Below, piece by piece: positions 1 to 6,684 of a DNA stretch of 57,235 nucleotides. Position 1 is the first letter of the stretch. Each line of letters starts with the position of its first letter. The translations under genes were made by a program, and so were the position numbers. Under the pieces are notes generated by a model that saw only the letters and a list, made by a program, of their open reading frames with translations, was not told the origin of the DNA and searched no databases. Source of the stretch: Paludibacteraceae bacterium (GTDB lineage Bacteria > Bacteroidota > Bacteroidia > Bacteroidales > Paludibacteraceae); assembly GCA_017509715.1 (NCBI GenBank), contig JAFWOU010000033.1:1-57235 (forward strand). The letters run 5' to 3'.

Positions 1-442
1 CATTCTTAAAAGCTACATAATTAACAATATCTTTCACCTCATCTACAGCATCATTTGGACAAGCCACAAAGCCTCCTGCTTCTTTTATGGGTTTCATACA
101 CTGTAAATCCAACAAATCATCCCCCACATAGGCCACATTCGCCAATGTATATTCTGTTTTATCCAATTCGGAATACTTTTCCAGTATTTGCAGTAGCGTT
201 CTATATTTATCCATTTTACCTTGATACAACTCCGTCACCCCCATCTCATGACACCGATTCTCTACTATACGACTATTACGAGCAGTAATAACAATAGGAA
301 TAATATTCGCATCCGGCAAAAGGCATTTTACACCATAACCGTCTTTAATATCAAACGCCTTAAACAACTCACCGTCTTGACCCATATAGATCTTTCCGTC
401 AGTCAGCGTACCATCTACATCCATTACGAGAAACCGTATCAT
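1..442 (-). CDS. KdsC-like HAD phosphatase (3' end outside window)
   Basis: The first 147 codons of a small HAD-superfamily phosphatase are visible before the gene leaves the window. The start reads MIRFLVMDVDGTLTDG, with the DxDGTLTDG nucleophile motif of the KdsC/YrbI (C0) group. A VITARNS motif II segment, YVGDDLLD (motif IV acidic pair) and an ACPNDA segment follow in the right order. Family members remove the phosphate from 8- or 9-carbon 2-keto sugar acid phosphates such as KDO-8-P or sialic-acid-like 9-P. The start overlaps the stop of the upstream ThDP gene by 4 bp (ATGA), so the two are translationally coupled. Because the neighbours are a CMP-sugar-type cytidylyltransferase and an aldolase, the substrate is probably the phosphorylated form of the same surface sugar. 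The exact substrate is not known. Confidence 0.85.
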   Translation of the reverse strand, partial: MIRFLVMDVDGTLTDGKIYMGQDGELFKAFDIKDGYGVKCLLPDANIIPIVITARNSRIVENRCHEMGVTELYQGKMDKYRTLLQILEKYSELDKTEYTLANVAYVGDDLLDLQCMKPIKEAGGFVACPNDAVDEVKDIVNYVAFKN

Positions 443-2044
443 AACTCGCCCTCCAATAATTGAGTTACTTTTTCCAATAAGTCTTCCGATAATGCGGGAG
501 TGATCTTTCCCGTTTCCCATTTAATCTTTGGTATCAACAACGTATCTTCCGGCATTAATATATTAATCAGACACGGCTCATTATCCTTCATCCATTCGGA
601 ATAATCCTCCAACGATTGATAGGTATCCAAGGTTACTGCCTTAATACCATAGGCCTTCGCGATTTTCTCAAAATCAGGTACGGTATATCCGCTTGACGGA
701 GTCGTCTGTGCATAACGATGTCCATACGAACCGGACTGAATCTCCGAAATCTTGCCTAACGCTCTATTGTTAAGCACGATTATCTTTATTGGCAATTTTT
801 CCCGTACAACTGTCTCCAACTCCTGAATATTCATCTGCAATCCGCCGTCTCCGGTCAAACAATAGACAAGACTATTATGGGTCGATATAGAAGCACCTAT
901 AGCATACGGCAAACCGCAGCCCATAGATCCATATCCGCCACCTATCAAAATCCTTCCTTGTTCACCTTTCAAGTGCAAAGATTGAGCCGCCCAACATTGA
1001 TTTTGACCAACATCAACAGCAACAACAGGATTCGGTATAAGCAATGACGAAATCTTTTCTATTACCTCATTACCTAGCACATTATCATATGCCTCCAATA
1101 GTTTCTTAACTTGATGACAACGATCGTGCCACTCATTATATTGCGGAATGTCTTCTTGCAACAGATTATTCATAAACTCCGCTGCGTCCATCAGATAATC
1201 CTGCTCATCATCTTTAACGACTCTACTCATCTCATTAGTGTCGACATCTACACGGATGAGTTTAGCCTTCGGAGCAAAATTCTCGCGGATATGACCGATT
1301 TGTCTCAAACCAAGACGAGCACCGACGGAAATGACTAAGTCGCACTCATCCAAAATCATATTTGCCACACGGTTTCCATACGTACCGATAAATCCGATAC
1401 GCACATCATCTTGCGCCAAATCCACAGCGTTCATCGTCGTGAGCACAGGGATTTGCGTCTTTTGGGCAAATTGATATATCAGTTCCGCTGCTCCGGCGGA
1501 ACGAACACCATTACCGACTAGTAATACTGGCTTTTTGTATGTTAAAGGGAAAATCAATTAAAACTCCTCCTTTCCTACCTATTGTTGCTAATTTATACGC
1601 TCTTGATACAATTTCAGGAAACTCTTCCGCACTATTCGGAGTAACGGAAAGTTTCGTAATATGACGTGTCATAGATACAACGTCCATTTCTTGAAAACCA
1701 TTCTGACGAACACCCGAGAATCCTTTCATCTCATGCGTCGGCACATTACCGCAGATACCCATAACAGGTATGCCGTCAAACCATGCATCAGCAAGTCCGC
1801 CTAATGCATTGACAGCTCCGGGACCGGATGTAGTAAAATATACTCCTAATTTACCGCTTGTGCGCGCATAACCGTTTGCTGCAAACGAACAGCCTTGTTC
1901 ATTATAGCATACATGAACTTTGATCTCATCCTTCCGGGCATTTAATGCATCCATGAATGGCACGATATAACCTCCGGCATACCCAAAGACATCCGTCACA
2001 CCATTCTTAATAAGAAAGTCCACTAAATATTCCGAGCAATTCAT
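439..2044 (-). pseudogene. ThDP-dependent acetolactate-synthase-like enzyme, frameshifted
   Basis: Two adjacent reading frames together make one thiamine-diphosphate enzyme of the acetolactate synthase/pyruvate decarboxylase superfamily. The N-terminal part (2044 to 1511) has the Pyr domain: VFGYAGGY, the catalytic-type Glu in CYNEQGCSFAANGYAR, and TSGPGAVNALGG. The C-terminal part (from about 1539 to 439) has the central domain (VGNGVRSAGAAEL, SVGARLG) and the PP domain with the Mg-ThDP motif, GDGGLQMNIQELETV then LNNRALG. The frames meet near 1540 in an A5 run (C-AAAAA-GCC). Passing from one to the other needs a +1 shift. The roughly 30-residue linker normally found between Pyr and central domains is also missing, so this looks like a deletion and not only a sequencing slip. 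It sits between the aldolase and the HAD phosphatase in one operon. Function before breakage is unknown; ThDP enzymes in surface-glycan loci often act on a keto acid and a sugar. Confidence 0.75.
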
Positions 2045-2047
2045 ATC

Positions 2048-3088
2048 TTATTGCTTTTTGTTTTTATACTCTTCAAACTTCTCATCCAATTGTGAGAAGT
2101 CAGTCTTCGAATAGCCAGCTCCGTATCTTGTGCGTTGTTGCGGCGTAAGCATCTCTACCACATTATAGATATCGGTAATCGTGCTATCCGTCGACTTCTT
2201 TAGATGATTCACGTTATCTACATGCGAGTGCTTCGTACCGCAGATAAACATCGGCAAATCATAGCCCCAATGAATATGATCCAATACCGGCACAATATAC
2301 TTGTCTATAGTCTCAAGTAGTACCGGGATATTATAGTTTGTGCCACAATGTTTGTTCAGATAATCCGCTAACATCTCCGTCTTCGCATTACCGGCTCCGC
2401 GTCCCATACCAAAGAGAGAACCATCTATACAGATTTCGCGACCTGTTTCTTCGGATAATTCTACCATCCGCTCTGCTAACGCACAAGAAAGACCTAAATT
2501 ATCATGCGAGTGTAAACCGATCATAATATCCTTATCCAAGAGTTCGTCAAATTGGCGGAAGATGGTTACCAAATCAGTCATATACATGGCTCCGAATGTA
2601 TCCACAATCGAGAACACGGCTGGCTTAATCTTATTCACTTTCGCTATCAATGCCGCGCGTTCCTCTGCTGTATAACTAATACTATCCATCGGATTAAACT
2701 GCACACGATACCCTTTATCCATCGCAGCCTTGCAGAATTGCAATGAATCCTCTATCTCATGTTTGGCAAACGATATACGAAGCCATTTAAAAGATTTGCC
2801 ATCACACTCATCCAACTCTTCCGGGGTATATCGACTGTTATCGCAGAATCCCAAATAAGTAGTCTTCTTCGCATCTGTCGGCAAATACTTTATCACATCC
2901 TTCGAATTGTGATATACGATAGTCTCTCCATTCACCTTGCTTTGCAAAAAGCCTGTCTCTAGATAATCAATGCCGGCATCTACCAAACCTTGTATGATAC
3001 CTTTCACAAACTCCGGATCAGAATTCTTGTCAAACAGATAGCCACCGTCACGGATGGTACAATCCACTATATGTACTTTTGCGCTCAT
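2048..3088 (-). CDS. HMGL-like (DRE-TIM) aldolase of a surface-sugar cluster
   Basis: This is a 346-residue protein of the HMGL-like/DRE-TIM metallolyase superfamily, related to 4-hydroxy-2-oxovalerate aldolases. The N-terminus carries DCTIRDGGY at residues 9-17, the metal and catalytic Asp-Arg signature. The second metal-binding His pair is in LHSHDNLGL near residue 192, and a glycine-rich SLFGMGRGAGN segment follows, as in the family. Proteins of this type cleave or form C-C bonds next to a 2-keto acid, using a divalent metal. The gene starts 5 bp after the cytidylyltransferase stop and ends 3 bp before the ThDP gene, so it belongs to one operon. The context suggests a step in making a keto-acid-containing surface sugar. 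The substrate cannot be read from the sequence. Confidence 0.82.
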   Translation of the reverse strand: MSAKVHIVDCTIRDGGYLFDKNSDPEFVKGIIQGLVDAGIDYLETGFLQSKVNGETIVYHNSKDVIKYLPTDAKKTTYLGFCDNSRYTPEELDECDGKSFKWLRISFAKHEIEDSLQFCKAAMDKGYRVQFNPMDSISYTAEERAALIAKVNKIKPAVFSIVDTFGAMYMTDLVTIFRQFDELLDKDIMIGLHSHDNLGLSCALAERMVELSEETGREICIDGSLFGMGRGAGNAKTEMLADYLNKHCGTNYNIPVLLETIDKYIVPVLDHIHWGYDLPMFICGTKHSHVDNVNHLKKSTDSTITDIYNVVEMLTPQQRTRYGAGYSKTDFSQLDEKFEEYKNKKQ

Positions 3089-3093
3089 ATTAT

Positions 3094-3750
3094 TTACTTT
3101 TCTTGCATGTGTTTATAGATTGCTTGAGCAACCATCATATCATATTCTGTATCAATATCCGAACTTTCAATAGGCTCGACTTCTACTAAACACGGCTTCA
3201 CTCCTACCCGACGATTGTACTTCTCAAAAACCCACTTCGGGAATACAAACGCACCCGATGTCTCCATATAGATAGGATCCAAATCCTGCGTTCTTGGAAA
3301 ATGATCCGGATCGAAATTCATTGGCTGTCCCTTACTCCACAGGAACGTCTGAATCTTTTCGACCGTAAATGCCGAATCATATTCATCGCCATCTACTACA
3401 CTCGCAACACATCGGTCTATACTCTCCGGTGTTGTAAACGGAGCGGTAGCATGGGACACTACATAATAATCCGCATCCACTACCTTCATAAACTCGCGAA
3501 TGATATCATTGCAGTTACATCCGTTCCCATCTAAATACTCTGGGCGCTTCAAGAACTTAACGCCATCAATCAGATATTCTTTGATACGTTCACTACTGCA
3601 ATATACATACACCTCATCTACCCGCTTGCTTTTTACAAGCGCCTCTAATATAAACTGAACTAGCGGCTTCCCGTCATGGAACGGTCGAAGATTCTTCTCC
3701 TTTACCCGCTCACTATTCAGTTTTATAGGCACCATTGCTACCGTCTTCAT
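3094..3750 (-). CDS. CMP-sugar-type cytidylyltransferase (NeuA/KdsB-like)
   Basis: This 218-residue protein belongs to the acylneuraminate/KDO cytidylyltransferase family (GT-A fold). It begins MKTVAMVPIKLNSERVKEKN, matching the family nucleotide-binding loop in which small and basic residues hold CTP. ATAPFTTPESID corresponds to the conserved central segment, and the C-terminal SSDIDTEYDMMVA matches the usual dimer region with the metal-binding aspartates. These enzymes couple CTP to a 2-keto sugar acid to give the CMP-activated donor. It is the first gene of the minus-strand sugar operon. No TAnnTTTGC promoter is visible directly upstream; instead there is a leader nearly identical to that of the DUF1016 gene. 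The exact sugar (sialic-acid-like, KDO-like or another) is open. Confidence 0.82.
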   Translation of the reverse strand: MKTVAMVPIKLNSERVKEKNLRPFHDGKPLVQFILEALVKSKRVDEVYVYCSSERIKEYLIDGVKFLKRPEYLDGNGCNCNDIIREFMKVVDADYYVVSHATAPFTTPESIDRCVASVVDGDEYDSAFTVEKIQTFLWSKGQPMNFDPDHFPRTQDLDPIYMETSGAFVFPKWVFEKYNRRVGVKPCLVEVEPIESSDIDTEYDMMVAQAIYKHMQEK

Positions 3751-3899
3751 CTATCTTCGCAATTTAGTTTCTTTCTTAAAATTTGCTCTGCACTTTTTGC
3801 ACTTTTTGCACTTTCCGGCATCATAGTGCCATTTATGCCATTTGTGCTATATCATTTTTTTCTTTGTCCGTTGCGTCGGATGCTATCCGACATTAAATT
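3751..3899 (-). repeat. Leader repeat copy A with 58-bp REP-like palindromic core
   Basis: The 149 bp directly upstream of the cytidylyltransferase ATG match the DNA directly upstream of the DUF1016 ATG (copy B at 5209-5350). The core at 3836-3893 differs from copy B's core at only 2 of 58 positions. It contains the palindrome GTCGGAT-GCT-ATCCGAC followed by a T-rich stretch. The part next to the ATG is more diverged and includes three GCACTTTTT units at about 3790-3815. The palindrome resembles REP/transposase-associated repeats, but no transposase is visible. The remaining spacer, 3900-3981, holds repeated GAGAATTTT words and inverted copies of them that could fold at the 3' end of the DUF1016 mRNA. 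Confidence 0.75.
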
Positions 3900-3981
3900 T
3901 TTGCTTTGAGAATTGTGAGAATTTTGAGAATTTTGAGATTTCTTAGCCGCAAGGGCTCAATAATTTCTCACTTTTCTCAAG

Positions 3982-5208
3982 TTAATTTTTCGATTTCTTA
4001 TTTCCTTTCATCAATCGTTTCGTCGCTCGCATCTCACGCTGTAACAGCTCCATACGCTCTTTGAGTTGTTCCTGCGTAGGCAGCGCATCTTTGATGCGGA
4101 TATTATTGTATGTTGCTACACCTATTGGAGTACTGATTCCGCGGAATGACCATTGTACCTCTGCCTTATTCATATCTGAGCAGATAAGCAAACCGATAGT
4201 GGGATTATCCTCCTTATCCTTCAGCAAGTCATCCACCGCATTGACATAAAAATTCAGTTTTCCGGCAAACTCCGGCTCAAAAGCCTTTGCCTTCAGTTCG
4301 CATACTACGTAGCAACGCAGACGGATATGATAGAATAGTAAGTCAATCTTACGGGTCGTATCCCCTGCCCACAACTGTTTCTGTCGTCCGACGAGCGCAA
4401 AACCCGTGCCGAGTTCCAGCAACAACCCGGTGATACTCCTCGTCAACGCCTCTTCCAAATCATTCTCGTTATAAATCTCGTGATCTACTGTTGCAAAGCC
4501 AAAATCATAGTTCTCCTTGAACACCTCCTGCACCAACTTGCTCTGCAGTTCCGGCATATGCTCAGCAAAGTTATTGAGTATCTTGCCCTGATGTTCGTAT
4601 AAATTTGCCTTTATACAATTCACCAACGCCGCACGACTCAACCCCTGCTCTATTGTCTTGCCGATGTAAAACAATGCCTCTTCGATGGAGTTGCATTTGG
4701 AAATGATCTCCACATGATGTCTCCATGGCACGAGTGCAAATAGAGCCGGAATTTCTTCAACGGATTGTTGAAGTTTCTCATCCTCTATTTCTCTAACAGG
4801 TTGTAATAGAATTTCTGTCCCAGCTTGGGGCAGTTTTACATTTTTAAATTCTGCACCAAGTTGGGGCAATTTTGTATCTGATTGATTATAAAACAGATAC
4901 CACTGTTTCATACGCCACAGATTTCTCGCTGAAAATCCCTCATTACCCGGAAACTCCCGCTGCAGATCTAGACTCACCTGCTCCACCACTCCGGCACCCC
5001 ATTTTTCTTCCGCTTTCTTCTGAACCAAGTCACGTCCCAGCTCCCAATTAAAGAGCAACTTCTCCGAGTTCACCCGTACAGATGCCTTTACCTGCGCCGC
5101 ACGATAGCGATGTTTCAACTCCGCTATCCAATCCGCATACTCGCCATCTAAATGCACATCATGCGATTTCACCATTCTTGGTTTTTCTATAGATTCTATC
5201 TCTGCCAT
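3982..5208 (-). CDS. DUF1016 / PDDEXK nuclease-domain protein (YhcG family)
   Basis: This 408-residue protein has the two-part YhcG layout. Residues about 25-107 form the helical DUF1016 N-terminal domain (FNWELGRDLVQKK, GFSARNLWRMKQWYLFY). Residues about 160-390 form the PD-(D/E)XK nuclease-like domain, beginning LVPWRHH. The likely active-site residues are Asp289 in RKIDLLFYH and Glu304/Lys306 in CELKAK, so the nuclease looks intact. Between the domains is a repetitive linker with KLPQLGAEF (113-121) and KLPQAGTEI (125-133). Family members are frequent in accessory DNA and are associated with defence or mobile elements; the biochemical role is poorly known. A perfect-spacing promoter lies at 5374-5406, leaving a leader of about 160 nt. 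The gene lies between two copies of the same leader, which suggests insertion by recombination. Confidence 0.92.
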   Translation of the reverse strand: MAEIESIEKPRMVKSHDVHLDGEYADWIAELKHRYRAAQVKASVRVNSEKLLFNWELGRDLVQKKAEEKWGAGVVEQVSLDLQREFPGNEGFSARNLWRMKQWYLFYNQSDTKLPQLGAEFKNVKLPQAGTEILLQPVREIEDEKLQQSVEEIPALFALVPWRHHVEIISKCNSIEEALFYIGKTIEQGLSRAALVNCIKANLYEHQGKILNNFAEHMPELQSKLVQEVFKENYDFGFATVDHEIYNENDLEEALTRSITGLLLELGTGFALVGRQKQLWAGDTTRKIDLLFYHIRLRCYVVCELKAKAFEPEFAGKLNFYVNAVDDLLKDKEDNPTIGLLICSDMNKAEVQWSFRGISTPIGVATYNNIRIKDALPTQEQLKERMELLQREMRATKRLMKGNKKSKN

Positions 5209-5350
5209 CTATTTCCGCTATGTAGTTTCTTCCTAAAATTTGCTAAGGTACTTTCGGCACTTTTGCCCTCCATAGTGCCAATAGTGCCATTTGTGCTATA
5301 TCATTTTTTTCTATGTCCGTTGCGTCGGATGCCATCCGACATCAATTTTC
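5209..5350 (-). repeat. Leader repeat copy B with 58-bp REP-like palindromic core
   Basis: Second copy of the leader repeat, directly upstream of the DUF1016 ATG. Its core at 5285-5342 matches copy A (3836-3893) at 56 of 58 bases. The two differences are one base in the T-rich part and one in the palindrome loop, where GTCGGATG-C-CATCCGAC keeps perfect arms. It lies inside the predicted 5' UTR of the DUF1016 transcript, so the hairpin would be present in the RNA. Confidence 0.75.
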
Positions 5351-5373
5351 ATTTCTTTGCGGCATTTCACGCT

Positions 5374-5406
5374 GCAAAGGTACAAAATTTTTCGCATATG
5401 TGCAAA
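5374..5406 (-). promoter_or_regulatory. Bacteroidetes promoter for the DUF1016 gene
   Basis: On the minus strand TTTG (5406-5403) is followed after exactly 20 bp by TACCTTTGC (5382-5374). This is the Bacteroidota housekeeping form TTTG-N20-TAnnTTTGC. The start codon is about 165 bp downstream. Read-through could also serve the cytidylyltransferase operon, which shows no promoter of its own. Confidence 0.75.
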
Positions 5407-5447
5407 TTTATGTACGATTTTTTACAGGCTGCATGGTTTTCCTTTGG

Positions 5448-5555
5448 TTTAGTCAACCTTTTTCAGGTTTAGCCACAACTTTTTTCAAGTTTAGCCACAA
5501 CTTTTTTCAAGTTTAGTCACAACTTTTTTTCAAGTTTAGCCACAACATTTTTCAG
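5448..5555. repeat. 22-bp tandem array, about five copies
   Basis: About five head-to-tail copies of a unit that starts TTTAGYCACAACTTTTTT and ends CAAG. Two central copies (5468-5489 and 5490-5511) are identical and 22 bp long; the others are 20-23 bp because of changes in the T run. It sits in the 740-bp gene-free stretch between the DUF1016 and sdhC promoters. No protein or known RNA is recognised here. Confidence 0.85.
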
Positions 5556-5596
5556 TTTTAATCAGGGTCTCCCGCGCATAAGAAGAAAAGTATGAT

Positions 5597-5717
5597 ATTA
5601 GTAGGTGATTAGTAGGTGATAAGTAGGTTATTAGTAGGTGATAAGTAGGTTATAAATGAGTGATAACACTGTTATAAATAGGTCATAAATAGCTTATTCG
5701 TATGAAATTAGTAGATG
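5597..5717. repeat. 11-bp phased tandem array, eleven units
   Basis: Eleven consecutive 11-bp units with no indels. The first five are near-identical (ATTAGTAGGTG or ATAAGTAGGTT) and the next six drift (for example ATAAATAGGTC and ATTCGTATGAA), still beginning AT and keeping the 11-bp phase. The array ends about 130 bp upstream of the sdhC promoter. Between the array and that promoter (5729-5840) nothing recognisable is seen. Confidence 0.88.
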
Positions 5718-5847
5718 ATTAAGCAGAGCAAGGCATCACCATGCTCTAAGCGCACAATTAGATCCCTCAACCCTCATCGGCACCTTTATCCAGCTTATTC
5801 TCTATCAAGTCCTCGAAGCCTAAAATTCAAAAAAATATCGCGTGCGC

Positions 5848-5879
5848 TTGCGTATGTGAGATTTTTTTTGTACCTTTGC
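5848..5879 (+). promoter_or_regulatory. sdhCAB promoter
   Basis: CTTG (TTG at 5848-5850), 20 bp, then TACCTTTGC at 5871-5879. The spacer begins CGTATGTG and ends in a T8 run, a form shared with the ruvA, GH97 and DUF5686 promoters in this window. It lies downstream of the long upstream extension of the sdhC frame, so translation must start at the internal ATG at 5952. Confidence 0.8.
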
Positions 5880-5951
5880 AGCCGAAATGAAAAACACTAT
5901 CATTCCAATAAAAACAAACAACAAAATAATATCAAAAATCAACAATCTATT

Positions 5952-6647
5952 ATGTGGTTAAAAGATTCATCTATCGGCCGTAAATTCGTTATGAGTATTT
6001 CCGGCCTGGCCTTGGTCTTGTTCCTGCTTTTCCATGGCTGTATGAACCTGGTGTTGGTCTTCTCTGAGAAGTGGTACAACATCATCTGCGAGACGCTGGG
6101 AGCTAACTGGTATGCCCTCATCGGTACAATCGGTCTGGCATTCCTCGTACTGGTGCATTTCTGCTACGCCATCTATCTCACGATCCAGAACCGCGCTGCA
6201 CGCGGCAACGATCGTTATGCCATCTCCGGCAAGAAGGAAGGCGTAGAATGGGAGTCGGAGAACATGCTCGTTCTCGGTATTATCGTGATCGGCTTCCTGG
6301 TACTCCACCTCTACAATTTCTGGTTTAAGATGCAGCTGGCCGAGATCACCGGCGGTGCTACTGCTCCGCTCGAAGATGCCGCTAACGGCGCTAAGTACGT
6401 GATCGCCCTCTTCACCACTCCGGTTTGCGGTCAGATCTACTGCGTACTCTACCTCATCTGGCTCTGCGCACTCTGGCTCCACCTCAACCATGGTGTTTGG
6501 TCGGCCCTGCACACCCTCGGATGGAACAACCTCGTTTGGCAAAAACGCATCAAGGTGATCGGTACCATCGTCGCTACGCTCGTTGTACTGCCCTTCCTCA
6601 TCGTTGTATGCTACTACTTCGGCGTAGGTGTCGGCATGCTTTGCTAA
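5952..6647 (+). CDS. sdhC: Succinate dehydrogenase/fumarate reductase cytochrome b subunit
   Basis: This 231-residue membrane protein is the di-heme cytochrome b (b558-type) anchor of Bacteroidetes fumarate reductase/succinate dehydrogenase. It starts MWLKDSSIGRKFVMSISGL, the conserved beginning of the family. About five hydrophobic segments are seen, around residues 15-35, 55-80, 100-120, 145-180 and 200-230. His residues in LLFHG, LVHFCY, LHLYNF and LHLNHGVW are candidate heme ligands. The open frame continues upstream to 5715, but that stretch crosses the promoter and is low-complexity, so I use the ATG at 5952. It is the first gene of sdhCAB, 37 bp before sdhA. In anaerobic Bacteroidales the complex usually reduces fumarate with menaquinol. 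Confidence 0.93.
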   Translation: MWLKDSSIGRKFVMSISGLALVLFLLFHGCMNLVLVFSEKWYNIICETLGANWYALIGTIGLAFLVLVHFCYAIYLTIQNRAARGNDRYAISGKKEGVEWESENMLVLGIIVIGFLVLHLYNFWFKMQLAEITGGATAPLEDAANGAKYVIALFTTPVCGQIYCVLYLIWLCALWLHLNHGVWSALHTLGWNNLVWQKRIKVIGTIVATLVVLPFLIVVCYYFGVGVGMLC

Positions 6648-6684
6648 TTGAATTTAAAAACTGAAAATCGAAAGGAAAACAATT

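Noticed and set aside
5448..5555. Replication origin iterons
   Set aside because: 22-bp repeats are iteron-like, but there is no dnaA, repA or origin gene and the region is chromosomal.
5597..5717. CRISPR array
   Set aside because: Units are 11 bp, directly adjacent and without spacers; no cas genes are nearby.
5715..5951. N-terminal extension of sdhC
   Set aside because: It lies over the 11-bp array end and the promoter, so it cannot be in the mRNA; the family start is at 5952.
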